From contig LNAC01000687.1 of NCBI GenBank assembly GCA_002007465.1, positions 223,783 through 287,782 on the forward strand: 64,000 nucleotides of DNA, given 5' to 3'. The position numbers and the translations under genes are program-made. The stretch comes from Ailurus styani (lineage: Eukaryota; Chordata; Mammalia; Carnivora; Ailuridae). Of this stretch, positions 1 through 12,894 are shown piece after piece. Under the pieces are notes generated by a model. It made no database searches. It was not told where the DNA came from and was given only the letters and a program-made list of their open reading frames with translations. Each line of letters begins with the position of its first letter. Positions within the stretch are counted from its first letter, which is position 1.

Positions 1-1139
1 AAGAACTGGGGGGCGCAGGGGCGAGGCGCAGACCCCCCAGCCGGACAACCCTGCTGGGAACATGGGCTAGGCCCTCCCTGCCTGGAGCGGCCGTTTTCCA
101 AAAACGCCAACGGAGCCAGCCGCACCCGAATTCCAGCCCCCGCCCGGAGCCGGAAGAGCCAGGAGCGAGGTGGGCAAGTGGGCACGGTCAGGGGGGACAT
201 CGGAATGAGAGCTGGACTGGCTTCCCTGGGCCCCAGAGAGGCAGGGCTGGCCCAGAGTTGACAGCTCTGCTGCCAGAAGGGGCATGGGGTCAGCGATGGC
301 AGGTCTGGGCCACAAGGAGGGTCCCTGAGCCACGCCCGGCTGTCCTAGCCAGGGCTTCCAAATTGAACATGCAAGCCGAGCGCACACAGGACCTTGGCCC
401 GTGTCTCCCGGACGCAGTCAGGCCAGCATGGGGCACCCCGATGACCCCATCTGACAGAATTTTCCTGGCCGGGACCCTTCTTCCCAGCACCCCTGGGCAC
501 TGCTCAGCCGCAGGCTTGGCAGCTCAGGTCTGAAATGTTCTTCGTGCTAACTAAACTAGCGCCTGCAAACACCCACTAGTGCCAAGAGCCTATGTTGTGC
601 ATGTGAGCCCCCCACCTGGCAGGGCTTCTCTCACCCCCAGATTCACAGAGAACGCTGCACAACACCCGTTTGTTCTACTGACGGTGGCCACTGGCCAGCA
701 CAGGCCCCAGGCTGTGACGTCCAGGTGGCCCGGTGGGGAGCCGAGCCTCCCTTAGCCCTCCGGAGACACAGGAATAAAGCAGCCCCCGCAGCAGGGTGTG
801 GTCGGGTGTCCCTTGGCAGGCTGGCGCTGGGGGCACTTTCCTTGGGAGTTGCTGGTTGTCCTGAGGGAAAGAAGAGGGCCAGGACTGGTCTCCAGCCCTA
901 GGGCCCAGGCCCAGGTCCCAGGCTGCTCTTGACCTCCCCATCCATACCCTCTGGCCAAAGGCTCTACTCTGAGCGCCCTGGTTTGCTGGGCACGGCACCA
1001 GGCACTCCTGCCTTATGACTGCCCCAGAGCTTGGCCACCATTTTGGGCACCCCAGCTAGTAATTCCCTGGAAGGCAAGGTCAGCGTAAAGCCTGGACTGC
1101 CCACACACTCACACCCTTGTGCACCCACACTGACCTTTA

Positions 1140-1445
1140 ATACGTACTGAGTCATGCATGCACACCCACACGCTCATCAGAAACAGGCGCATTCACACCC
1201 GTGCACAGTTGCTGTGCATTTGCATGGATAGGCATGCACACTCAGCACACATGTGTACACCCACACGCACACAGGCATGCACCACATAGGCATGCTTGTT
1301 TGCTTGCTCATTCACATCCTCCTATCCCTGGACACGCACGACCACACACGTGGATCCCGGCCTGCCCTTGCACATGCAGCCTTGCACGCACACATGCTCG
1401 TGCTCACAACTCACATGCACACACACACACACACACACACGAGCA
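1140..1445. repeat. CA-rich simple repeat with (CA)n core
   Basis: An imperfect CACA/TGCA-rich tract of about 300 bases ends in a pure (CA)n run at about 1417-1441. It is a dinucleotide microsatellite. The His/Thr-rich frames across it are repeat translations, not genes. Confidence 0.85.
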
Positions 1446-4400
1446 TGTCCTGGCTCTTCGGTCTCACTCAGGTCCTTTGTGCAGGTCCCTCACCGACCAA
1501 GAAGGGTGAGTGTCCCACCTGCAGCTGCTGTCAAGCGCCCTCTCCCACATGTCAGGCAAGCAGCCAAGGGCCTGCCAGCTATGCCAGGCCTTCCTCCACA
1601 CCCCAGCGACCCCGGGTGTGCCCTCGTCACACAGGCGGGCCCTGGGCTGAGCGGTGAGCAGGTGAGCGGGGAGTGACTTCAGATGGCTGGCAGTCGGCCA
1701 GCCTATCTGCTCAGTTCCCCACCTGCTTAGTGGCTGTGGAGACGGGACACCCTGGGGCAGGGCACTCAGGAGCCCGCCCTGGAATGGGCCCCCCGGAGGG
1801 TGTGCAGTGGGGTGTGGAGCAGGCAAGGACTGGGAGGACAGAAATAAGACAGCAAAGATGAGAGCAACACCCTCTCCCCACGTAAAACTCATCCCTGAGC
1901 TTACCAAAGGCATAGAAGTCACGTGATCTGGAGAGGAACTCCCGACGAGGGTCTTTGCTGGCCTCTGGCAGCACAGGCCAAGAGGACCCTGGGTCAGGGT
2001 CCTGTGCCAAGACAGGGCAAAGGTCCTGGTGGATTCCGGGGCCCAGGCACTGGGAATCAGACTGAGGTGCATAGGCAGGTGCACAGCATGGGGTCAACAT
2101 TGCAGGCAAACCCCACTGCCTGGGGCTGGACGCCAGGGGAAGAGGCAACACCCATCCTCTCACAAGGCCCAGCCAGGAGGTTCTCCTCCTCAGTCAAGGG
2201 AAGCCCTCCCCCCCCCCCAAGCACTAGACAGGAGCGTGGAGCCGCCATGCTGGCAGGGCTGGTAAGGTGGGGCAGGGCCAAGATGGGAAGGGAGGCTGGG
2301 GGACTTACCAGGGCTTGCCTGTCTTAGCGCAGCCGTGCACGGAGTCTCCGTGGGGAAAGAGGAAAGCGACACAGGGGAAGAGAAGCTAAGCGGAGCTGAG
2401 CACTCAGAGAGGCCAAGGCCGGCCTGATCTCAGGGGAGCACTGAGCACGAGCAGCATCCAGCATATTCTGGCCCTGGGGCAGAGGTCAGCTCTTGTACCC
2501 CACATCAGGCAGACACCACAAGCTGCCCTGAGGGCACCCCAGGCCCAGGCCTGAGCTCCCCAGACCATCCTCCTGCCTACCCAGCCCCTGTCCATGCCTG
2601 AGCAGCCCCTTGGCGCTTGGTGCTAAGCAAACAGGCTTGTTAATCAACTTTGCCCTAGGTTTGCTCAGTGTTCAGTCTCCCACCAAAGACTCCCTAGGAC
2701 TTCAGGCCCTTCCCTGCACCCTGGGCCCCACCCGGCATGGCCCAGATTCCGCACTCCCAGCTGTGGGGCCCAGTTCCAAAGTGGCTCTCCGTGGGGCCTG
2801 CCTGCACCACCAGGCAGAAGGCCAGGCTCCTTCCTACAGTGGGGTCCAGGCAGGACAACCCTCCACCAGGAAGTTCCAGCTTTCAAGAAAGAGGAGTTAG
2901 AGTCCTAGGATAGCACGCTGGGACCACCCACGCCTACACTCAAAGAGCAGTGAGTGAGGAGACACCCACCCAGCTCTTGAGGGATGGCTAAGGAAGGTGG
3001 AGTTTCCGGCTGGCATGGCAAGCTGCCCTCATCACCTGGGGGAGCACAGCCCCCCCCAACAAGAGTAGACTGAGGAAGTGAGTCGGGGGACACGGTGCTT
3101 GCCACAGAGGACAGAGATGTGCGGTGCTTCAGGAACAGAAGGAAGCCAAGCTGGACGGTGTGACTCAGCCAACGGTCTCCCCCACAGCGAAGGGTCCCTG
3201 CTCGCTCTCACTTTCTGACTGTCGCGTGACTCCCAGGCCTGTCTGGGATTTGAGGAGGGATTGGCCTGGGGACAGGGCCTGCGCAGAGGCGGTCAGGGCT
3301 GAGGCTGGATTTACCTCCCTCCCTCCGCGTTGCCTGCCAACATCCGCAGCTCAGAGGCCAGAGCCTCCAGGGATGAAGGCCTTGGGTGTGAAGAAGTGGC
3401 CAGCATGGCAGGACCTCAGCTCGAACCTGGTTAGTATTGTGGGCACTCGGTCTCCCACCTGCCCTGGACACTGGCCTGAGTGGGCGGTGGGATGCTTTGG
3501 CCCAGTTCCCCATCCCTTGCAGCTCCTGAGGTCACCCAGCGAGGCTGGCCCTCAGCGTGCTCTTTGGTCTCCCAGCTCAGCATTTCCCCTGCGGTCCGTG
3601 CAGCCACTAGGAAAGGACAGGGCCACAGACGGATTGGGAGGGACCATCGGAGACCATTGGACAGGGTGTGCACTGGGGCCCTGTCTCACCCTGGGCCAAG
3701 GTCCACAGCCTGGAAGTTCAATCAGGGGTTAGGGGTGCTTCTTTGCTGCCTCATCACACCCTTATACCAACCCTGCTGGGCAGGTTCGCCAAATGCAAGG
3801 GGTAACTGAGTCTCAGACACACATCTTGACAAGTGCCAGGATCCCCAGCCAGATCCTCAAAGTGGGGGGGCAGGAACACAGAACTTCCTGGAGTCGGGGG
3901 GACCCGTCTGGGCCTAGAAATCCCAGCCATTACCCAGTCTGGCTTAGTCGCTTAAGCCACCACGGTTTTATTTGTGCCCTTTCTAGGGAGGGACATCATG
4001 TGCTGGGAGATGTCCAGTGAGGAATTTAACAAGGCCGATCATGCTGATACTATCCTGCAGCCCCCAAATCACAGGGCCTGGGATGCCTCTCTCCCAGGCT
4101 CCAAGAGAGGCAGCCCCTTCCAGGGGCCCCTGGAAAGGGCCGAGCCACTGCTTTGGGCCTCCCAGGCTCCTCACCGTCTCCCAGGGTCAGGCTAGGGTGC
4201 ACCTGCGGCACCAGGGCCAGGCTGGGCACTGGCTTTCCTGCCCTTCCTCAGCCACTGCCTGCCCACACCACCGGCCACGGCTGCCAGGCCCGAGGTAGTG
4301 CACAGCGGAGAACACAGTCCAGCCACTCAGGAGCCTGTCCATGGCCCAGGGCCACCTGACATGCCCACAGGGTCCCTAGCCATATTCTTAGGTTCCTGCA

Positions 4401-4884
4401 GCCAGAACAATAGGGTGCCCATTTTCCTTCCCCTAACTCAGCCCGTGCCTGGCTCCACAGCAGCAGGTGGATGGGAGGGCGGGTGGGGACCGCAGAGCAG
4501 GGGCCCCAGGCGAACACCAGCAAGCAGACAGGAGCGCGCGTCAGGGAGGCTCTGCACATCGGTCGGACCTGTCTCCGTTGCCACTGTGCGTCCTGCCAAG
4601 GCTCATCACAATCTCTTCACTACAGGGCTTGTCAAATGCATGAACGGTCGAGTGAGAGGTGATTCATGGGTTCCCCTGGGCTCACACTAAGGCCACCAAG
4701 ACACAGAGGGGACAGGACCAGCCCGTTCCCACAGCCAGTAGGGGAGGGAGTCAGCCTCTGCTCCCTTGCCCAGTCAGAGAAGGGACTTGACACAAGATTC
4801 CCCCCAGAGACTGGGCTGGAGCATGACCCCACCTCTGTTCCCAGGGCCGCCCCTGCCCAGGAGTTAGTCACCTGATAGAGAGCA

Positions 4885-4968
4885 CCATTTAAGGAACTGG
4901 GGAGAAAAATCAATTCTCCTTGTTCTACTTTAATCCATCAGTTCCATTTCAAATCAATTTCCTGGTGC
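4885..4968. promoter_or_regulatory. AT-rich islet, candidate conserved noncoding element
   Basis: A short AT-rich block sits in GC-rich flanks, with ATTTAAGG, two AATCAATT-type motifs and TTTAATCC. It has no repeat features. Its role as an element is inferred from composition and motif content only. Confidence 0.25.
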
Positions 4969-5629
4969 CCAGGGTCAGCACAGGGCTGTAGTGCCCGGCA
5001 CAGACAACTGCCAGGTCAGGACGGCTGAGGGGGCACGGGCTGTCCTGGGGCCTCAGCTCCTCCCCACAGCAAGACCACCCCAAAGCCGAGGCCCTGCCTG
5101 GCAGCGGCCACCCCAGCCGTTCACTCTCTCTAAGGCATAAGTGACGGCCTCCACCTCTGCTGGGAAGGAAGGAGGCATTGCATAGGTGGACCTAGAGAAA
5201 CAGAGCCTGAGAAATGAGTGGATGTGCTTTCCTCTGCTTGGGGGTTTCAGGCTGCCTCTCAGGGAGGCCTGCAGAGCACTGAGCCAGAGGGCCACTGAGC
5301 CAGGACATGGCTGTCTCTCCTGAGTCTGGCTGACCAGGAGCCAGACTCCAGCCCTCTGCGGACTCCATCATGCAGTGGCCCACAGGCACAAGGCATGACA
5401 GAGGCACAGTGCCCCTGAACCCTCCCCTTCCCGGCCCTTCCTTGACCCCCCTCCCACCCGGCCCAGGCCTTGAAACCACATGGAAGGTGCAGGGGTCTCG
5501 GGCAAAGCATGTGAGGGGGTAGAATCAAGTTTCCGGATAAAGTAAAGGGAAGCCCCAGGTCAGACAGGTGCTGGGCCAAGGAGGGGCAGGAAGAGGCTGG
5601 AGGGCACACTGTGTGCCCAGCGCATCCAA

Positions 5630-5801
5630 GCCTGTCATGCTGCTGGGGAAAGGACCTTCACAAAGAGGGACTTTGTCCCACTGCCCCTGTCCCCAAACCA
5701 GTCACCAGGCCCCGAGCCTGTCATGCTGCTGGGGAAAGGACCTTCACAAGGAGGGACTTTGTCCCACCGCCCCTGTCCCTTATCCAGTCACCAGGCCCCG
5801 C
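5630..5801. repeat. Tandem duplication, two 86-bp copies
   Basis: Two head-to-tail copies, 5630-5715 and 5716-5801, both begin GCCTGTCATGCTGCTGGGGA and end CCAGTCACCAGGCCCCG. They differ at only a handful of positions. It is a minisatellite-like duplication that may vary in copy number. Confidence 0.9.
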
Positions 5802-6019
5802 TAAGGTGCCCCACACAAGCCCGGACTCAGGGTGGGCTTGGGCTCACGCAGCTCCCCAACCTGAGGGTCTAGGCTGAGTCTCTAGCCTCTCCCCAGCATG
5901 AGCCTGGTAGGCCCTCGGCCAGCCTAAGCCCCCACTTTACCCCTCAGGCACAGTCAGTGGCCATTAGTGGCCTTCCTGGGCACAGAGGGCAGACCCCAGC
6001 CCCACCCCCACCTGCCGGG

Positions 6020-6240
6020 GGTCTGGCGGAGCCTCGGCTCCCTCGCTACGACCCAGTGACATTGTTGGGGTCCAGATTAAACGAGTTGCTGCAGCTGCCG
6101 CACTCGGAACCTCAGAGGAACAAGCCAGTGCTGGAGGACGAGTGGATTAGACGGTGGTCAATATTTGTGGAATTGAATTGAATCCGTCATCTGGGAGTGT
6201 GCGTGTTCTGGTTAGTTTTGTGGTTTCTACCACAGGCAAG
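6020..6240. promoter_or_regulatory. Candidate conserved noncoding element
   Basis: A unique block contains CCAGATTAAACG, GTGGATTAGACGG, TCAATATTTGTGG and a GAATTGAATTG run. GGATTA is a PITX/OTX-class site and AATATTTG resembles FOX sites. Function is inferred; conservation was not tested. Confidence 0.25.
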
Positions 6241-6689
6241 CAAAACCCAGGGCATGGGGGACAGGAAGATCCTGGGAGTGCCAGTACAGTGGGGAGCAGG
6301 GGGTGGGGTTCAGCTGGGGTCTCGGGTTTGAGGGGAATCTGCCCTGGTCCCTCAGTGAGGCTGAGACCCCACAGCACAGGTCCCACCCCTCTCCTGGCTC
6401 TCACTGGTCCTTCAGGAAACGGGGTGCGCTGGGTCTGGTGTCCCGGTGGCCAGACGTCAGGGCTGCCCCGTGTACTGTGGTTCTCATCCAGGGTAGATAG
6501 ACAGACGGACAGTGGGGACAAGGTGGGGACGGAGCCACAGAGTGCCCTCAGGCCAGGCCAGGCCCATGGCGCCCCGGGGAGGGGACCCGGAGCCCTCGCC
6601 CGGAGCCCACCCTCGCAGCCCCAGTTCCCGACCTCAGCCCCAGCCACGAATCGCCCTCCGGCTGGTGCTGCCCACCTCCAACCCCCAAA

Positions 6690-6900
6690 ACGCAAATTGG
6701 ATTAGTTGTGTTTAGAAAGAGGCAAAGCTGCTTGTATTTGAGCAAGGGCTCAGCAGATTACACTGGGCCGAGAGAGGCCTGGCTGCGGGAAGGGGGTTTG
6801 ACACGGGAAAAGCTGCACCAGCAAGGGTTCGTTGAAAACAAACTCAAGGAGATGATCTGCCCACCCTGCAAACACCTTCTCGACTGCACACTCTGAGCTC
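6690..6900. promoter_or_regulatory. Candidate conserved noncoding element
   Basis: A lower-GC block contains AAATTGGATTAGTTGTG and CAGCAGATTACACTGGG, two GGATTA/GATTACA-type homeodomain motifs, in unique sequence. The surrounding bases are GC-rich. Inference only. Confidence 0.22.
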
Positions 6901-7284
6901 CACGAGGTCCAGACACAGCCAGGTCTCCACCCCTGGGCTGCAAGGCTGCCTGTGGGAGAAGAGCATGGTGACCGACATGGTGGCAGTTGGTTCATGTGCC
7001 TGTGACCCAGGTGCCCGCCCCTCACACCCATGCCGGCAACCGGGAAAGCCTCAGATGGGCAGAGGTTGCAGAGAGCAGACCTGGTCCCAGGGCCCTGAGC
7101 ACAGGCCTGAGCCTGCAGGGGACACTGAGGCAGGGCCTGTTGGGTGGGCTGTGGAGCCGGGTGGTTATTCCTGGCAGTAGGTCCAGGCTGGGGAGGGATC
7201 TCTCTACCTCACCCTCTCCAGTCCCCTGCCCTGGGTGTCACAGGAGATAACCCACCTGTGACCCCCCCAACCCGGGCCAGCCGC

Positions 7285-7350
7285 AAGGGAGGATAGGAAA
7301 CATCTATTTGATAAAAATGCAAATAAAATCCCTCCGCTGTAAAGATCCTG
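7285..7350. promoter_or_regulatory. AT-rich islet with perfect POU octamer
   Basis: The block contains TTTGATAAA followed by a perfect octamer ATGCAAAT at 7317-7324, which continues into AAAATCCC. Octamers are bound by POU factors (known). Whether this one is used is unknown. Confidence 0.35.
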
Positions 7351-7539
7351 GCTGGTTTGGGGAGCTGGAGGTGAACTGGCCCTGGGATTCCCGAACTCTG
7401 CTCTGGGGAACACTTGCCCCGAGGTGTCTGTGATCACTGGGGCCCCAAGTTGGGGTCCCCGAGTCCCCCGGCTGGTTTCCCAACTCTCTGCGGCCAGCAC
7501 CCGCCCCCCATACCCCAGCCCTGGCTGTTCCCCGAGTGA

Positions 7540-7765
7540 GCGACGGCCATCAATTATTCAGCTGCTGCTTCTCAGCCTTCTCTCTGTTAGTACCTCGTAA
7601 AGTCGGCGAAGATAAATCTCCTCTCGGCTTGCTTCCTCCGGCTGACAGGGAGCAGGCAGGCGCCTGGGGGATGAGGGCCCGGCCCCGGCCCCCAGGCCCC
7701 CGAGCCAGCGAGGAGCATCCCCGGCGGCCTGCTCGGCGCCTCTGCTATTAAACCCATAACTCAGC
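7540..7765. promoter_or_regulatory. Candidate conserved noncoding element
   Basis: Unique sequence with CATCAATTATTCAGCTGCTG (a homeodomain site beside an E-box), GAAGATAAATC, and TGCTATTAAACCCATAACTC near its end. The E-box plus homeobox pairing resembles neural and pancreatic enhancers, but that is inference. Confidence 0.28.
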
Positions 7766-8834
7766 AGAAACGAAGCTGGGCGCACTGTGTCTCGGTTTCT
7801 GTGAGGAGGCGAGGTCCGCCCACCAGTCATAACTGCGCCAGGCCACGGGCAGAGTGACACTCCGGCCGACAACAGGGCCACTTCAGAGGGAACTGTCAGG
7901 TCTCAAGAGCTGTGTTTAAATCTGTGCCCGGTAGAAGGTTCCTGGGCACCGCCCCTGGTGAACCATGGGGAGGCTGGGCAACCAAGGAGCATGGGCATGG
8001 GACCTGCAGGGGCCAGCGAGGGCTGAGGACATCTGGGGCACACAGTGGGCCCTGTCCGCATGCCCCCGGCCATACCCAGGATGACCATGGAGATCACCCT
8101 GGTCACCCCTTGGGGGAAGAGGCAGTCCCAGACACACCTTTCAAGAGCAGAGCTGTCCGCCACCATAGTGAGCCCAGGAGCCTGGGGGACCGCCCAGAGA
8201 GGACTAGCACCTGCCCAGGCCACCCCGGAAGAACCCTCACAGCCCTGGGCCTCTAGCAAGACATTTGTCCCAGTGAGGACGGATGGATAGTGATGTCACA
8301 GAAGGTCCAGGTCAGGCCCCGTCCCCTCTGCAGAGCTAGGAGAAAGTTTGTTGACTGAGTCCATGACCCCCCTTCTCCACAGGACTCGGGGTGGCCCCTA
8401 GAGACGTGGAGCGTGAGCAAAGGGGAACAGTCACAAGGCAGCAAAAAAAGGTGGGCCAGGGAGGTGTGGCGTGGGGGTGAGGGCGGGGCCTTGGGAGTGG
8501 ATCTCACCCCGGGCGGACTCATCCGCACCCCGTGGACCCTATCCCCTGGTAGACCCACCCAGGGGCCCACTCTTAGACCCCTTGGCAGCATGGTGAGCCA
8601 GAACTCCAAGGATACTGGTGATTCCAGGCCAGGGGACTAAAATGCCTGCAGAGCAGAGGGGCCTGGCCCAGCTGTGGGGACTCGGGCCCTGGAGGCCCCG
8701 CCAGGAGGCCACTGGAAGCAGCCTGACTGGCCCTCCAGCTCCTGCTGGGCATTCCCCTCCCCAACCCCCACTCCCACTGGCCCCCACGGGGCAGGGGCTG
8801 AGACCCAGGTAATGAGGCCGGAGGTGCCACCAGT

Positions 8835-8965
8835 CCCCACAATTAGCAGTAACGAGTTGACAGGCGCCCGGTGCAGGCCACAGGTCAAGTGCTAATCGAG
8901 ACTGCTAATTACCTCGACAAGGCTGGGAAGTGGAGCAGTCCCTCCCCTCTGACCATTAATCCTCT
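8835..8965. promoter_or_regulatory. Homeodomain-motif cluster
   Basis: Four TAAT-core sites fall in 125 bases: CAATTAGC at 8840-8847, GCTAATC at 8891-8897, TAATTA at 8906-8911 and CATTAATCC at 8954-8962, between GC-rich flanks. The density is far above the local background. Candidate homeobox-responsive element; conservation not tested. Confidence 0.38.
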
Positions 8966-10989
8966 GGATGTGGCTCCTACACCCCACCCCCACTCCCCAG
9001 AGCTAATGGGGCTGCATTTCAGCTGTAACCACAAGGCTGCTGCACAGACAGAGGCCGAGTGGGTGAGGGACACCCAGAGACAGGCTGGGGCCTCAGGGTC
9101 TTCCCCCACCGACCCCCAGCCCAATGGCCATGCCGGCCTGCTCACTGGGTCCCTCTCAAGGCACTGGTTCTGACTCTCCATCTCACAGTCCTACAGGCTG
9201 GGTACCCCAGCAACTGTCCCAGACCTGTGTCACAGCCAATCCAACTCTGCAAACAACCTCGAGCTCTTAACACTGCTCGCTGGACACCAGCCACCCCAGA
9301 AACCCAGCCTTCCTCGCCTGCCATCCTGCAGCCCAGACAAGCCCCCGGGGCCCACGTCCAGCTTTGGTTCCGACCACCTGGTAGCTGCTCCTGCCACAGC
9401 TTCAGGCTCATCCCCACCCCCACAGACCTGTCCCTTCCCTCCCTCCAGGCCCCAACCTCTGTTAATGTGACCAGTGCTGGCATCTGAGCAGTGTCCAGCC
9501 ACATCAGGGATTCATGGGGCTTTGGAGTCTGATTCCAAGTCTCTTTCTTTTCTGTGACCAGCCAAACCGACCCTCCACCTGACCCTGAAGCATCAGGTTT
9601 TGTGGCCAAGGACCTGGCCCATCCAAGGACCGGACCCAGTTAGGACCCATCTTGTCCCATCTGCAGTCAGGGCTGCTCTCGTGCCCACCGGTGCCCCTTG
9701 TCCCGTGCCCAGCTTGGTAATGCCTCCACAGTGTCTGCTGGAAGTCTACCCGGCGGGACTGCAGGACAGGCGCTCATCCCTGGGGGCCTATCCCATATCC
9801 CATCAGCTCACTCTGTGGGAACCTCTCGCTCGGAGAGGGCACAGCATGCCTCCCTGTCCCTCACCACACGCCGGCAGGGGGTGAACGCACTGGCTCCAGG
9901 CTTCCTCTCGCCTGCCCGCATTGCCAAAGGGCCAGGAAGTAGGCCTCCCTCCGGCTCTGTTTGCACGCTTGCCCCCACCCCCCCAGATCCCCTACAGCCT
10001 ACCAAGATGGGCGGCAGCAGGAAAAGCCACCAATGGGACCCTGAGCAGCTACAAAGATGAATTACATGGAAGGACATCCAGTGTCTGGTGCTTGGAGGGA
10101 GCCGCTATCAGGAAGAGCTCATTTCAAGAGAACATCCTCTGTCCTCAGGAGAAAGCGACCCAACTGCCTGGCTTCCTGGAGCGCAAAGGTGCCTCCTGTC
10201 AACTTCGTTACATCAACTTCCGTGACTCGATTGCCCTTCAAGGGTGAGAGGATCAAGCGCCACGGCATATGGGGGCCGTTAAAGCAGCAAGATCTACACA
10301 GGTCTGACCAAGCCACTCTGGGTCAGACCTTCATGGCCCAGAACGGACTGCTGGGACCCTGCGTCCCCTGGCCTGGGCGCCACTGACCGCCCTGCACAGG
10401 CCACCTCATAGCTTTCTAAATCAAACACACTCCGGGGCTGCAAAGGTTCTATCTCGAGTTCCCATGCTGGCCAACAAGCAGGGCCAGTGGCTGTTCTGGG
10501 CACAGGACAAAAATCTGCCCTCAGGGCTTCTTGTCCAGCCCCTGCCCAACTCTGCCACCTCCCTCCTTCCCTCTCTTGCCCTACTGCCTGCTCCAGGTAT
10601 TCCAAATGCCTGACATGGGGACAAAATGGGTCTCCTCAGAGCACTGTCCACTTCTCCCCTCCCTGGCCAAGTCCTGCACCACCACAACCCGCCAGTCATC
10701 ACTCCAACAAGAGTTTTCTGGCATCCCCCACTCCGCCACCCTCTCCTTCCAGCCCCCAGCTCCGACCTCCCTGTCCTCAGCCCTGACTCCACACTTGCTT
10801 TCTTTGCTTTGCACGTCTGTGCTGATGTCCCTGCCCTTCTGGACACCCGGGTCAGGTCTGTCCCCCAGTGGCTGCAGCGCCAAGGCTGTCGGGAACATTT
10901 TATGCAGGAAGGTGGGGAGAGAGGGCATGCGGGGCCCTCAGATGGGGACAGAAGGGTAAGGTGCTACAAACAGAAAAGAGCTGAAACCA

Positions 10990-11650
10990 TGGAAAGGAAC
11001 CGGAAGTAAGCAGGCAAATATTGACCAAATGCCTCGTGGGAAAGAACTTTCTAAGAACAAAGGCGAAGATAAGTACACTTTGTGTGAAAGCTAAATTCTC
11101 AGGTGGCTCAGAAGAAACCATGGAGTTCAAAGAAAAGCAGTGAATCGGGCAAATTTTTGACACTGACGTGACAAAAAAAATTAATACCATTAACATAACA
11201 CGAGCTTATCCAGAGCCAAAACACCAAGGACTTGAGAAAACTGCTGATGAGGGAGAACTCTGAAGATGAGCCCCGTCCAGTGCCCTCGCCCCTCTGGGCA
11301 GGTACAGCAGGAGCCCCTTGTCCAGCAAAGGCGGCTTGATCGGGCCAGGTATTTGGGGCCCTGAGTCATGAGAACTCCCAGCGCCTTCCTGGAATCTGTG
11401 CTCATGGGGTCTGCCTCAGAGGGGCAGACCCAGCTGTGTGGACTCAGTGTGGCCAAGCATTTACCTGTCCCTGCAGAAAAGGTAGAAACAGCTGGACTAT
11501 CCAACAATACAGAGTGAAAACAAAGACCAGACAAGCACAGAGTCACATACGAACTGAGGATAAAGAGTGTGTGTGCACACAAAAATTGGGAGGAAATAAA
11601 GAAACCACTGTTAACCCACAGGGGTCTCCATTGTTTAGATGAGTTTAGAT
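10990..11650 (+). mobile_element. Decayed L1-like fragment(s)
   Basis: An A-rich block in otherwise GC-rich DNA has wording reminiscent of old mammalian L1/HAL1 3' regions: a TTTTTGACACTGACGTGACA segment followed by ATTAATACCATTAACATAAC, and a later GGAAATAAAGAAACCACTG segment. The reading frames are broken. Family and exact ends cannot be fixed by eye. Confidence 0.35.
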
Positions 11651-11861
11651 AAAGCATAAAGACATGAGAAGGAGGCTCCTGGGGGGTGAAGCTCAAGGCA
11701 AGAGAGCATGGGTGTTCTGACTAAGGCCAAAGCAAAATGTCAGCATTTCTGCATGGTCCCCAAGGCTTTCCCAGGCTTGGGTCATCTCAGGGAGGAGGGG
11801 GGAGACAGCACAATCCCTAGGTGAGGGGCAGCTGTGTGGGGGAAGGACCAATGGGCAGGTA

Positions 11862-12482
11862 GGCATGTGGGTAGAGGATGAATGAATGGGTAGACAGACA
11901 GACAAGTAGTTGAGCATATAGTTGGGTGGATGATGGGTAAGTGGACAGGCAGATGGATAGAAGGATGGACAGAGCGAAGGATGGATGGATGGATGGATGG
12001 GTGGACAGATGGATAGACAGGTACATAAAAGAAGGGATACAGGAAGGGATGAGTGGATGAATTGATGGATGGACAGATGGGTGTGTGGAGGGATGGTTGG
12101 GTGGGTGGACAAGTAGATGTATAGAAGGATGGTTGGAGGGATGGAGGAAGGGATGGATGGATAGATACGTGGATGGATGGATGGATGGAATGATGGATGG
12201 ATGGATGGTTGGATGGATGGATGGATGGAGGAAAGGATGGGTGGATAGATATGTGGATGGATGGATGGATGGATGGATGGATGGATGGATGGAAGAAAAG
12301 ATGGATGGCTAGATGGATGGATGGATGGATGGATGGATGGATGGATGGATGGATGGATGGATTGATGGATGGATGGGCGGGTAGGTGGGTGATTAGGAAA
12401 TAGATAGATGGACAGACAGATGTGTGGAGGGATGGTTGGGTTGATGATTGGAGGTTGGACATGTGGATGAATGAAGGGATGG
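11862..12482. repeat. (GGAT)n tetranucleotide tract
   Basis: About 620 bases of GGAT/ATGG units mixed with GTAGACAG-like and GAATGAAT variants. The purest run is at about 12,312-12,361 (roughly 12 units). On the minus strand it reads as Pro-Ser-Ile-His periodic frames, which explains the long apparent open frames there. Confidence 0.92.
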
Positions 12483-12894
12483 GCAGATGGGCCTCTGGTA
12501 TGTGAGGCATAGCCAATGGCCCCTCTCCAGCCTGTTCCTTTGCCTCTCCCTGCCAGGAGCTCTGCTGGAATCACCACTTTTCAGGAGCGAAACATTCCCT
12601 TTGTTGTGGTCTCTGCCTCAGCATCTCCCCCAAACAAACCCCTTGCATAGGAGCTGTGGCCCAACCCTCTGCCACGAGCCTCAGATCCCTGGTGGCTAAC
12701 TCTCCCCTCTGCCTGCCCTCTGGGCTGTTCAGTATGCAGGAGGACAGGCCCCGGCATGGCCACCATGAATCTCGCCCCCCATCCTGCAGCCAATCACCGA
12801 TCGGCTCCAAAGCCCCTGGATGTCTCAGTGGCTCAGCGCGCACGGCCGGCCAGCCCGTCCATGAGAGCCACAGCCGCAGCTGGCCCTGGATGCC

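Noticed and set aside
1..1000. RTN4R 3' end at the left edge
   Set aside because: No leucine-rich-repeat coding or recognisable end of RTN4R is visible; the gene is inferred to lie outside the window.
3124..3732. 202-codon plus-strand frame
   Set aside because: No recognisable family, no supporting signals, length expected by chance in GC-rich DNA.
11693..12577. 294-codon minus-strand frame with Pro-Ser-Ile-His repeats
   Set aside because: Translation of (GGAT)n; not a protein gene.
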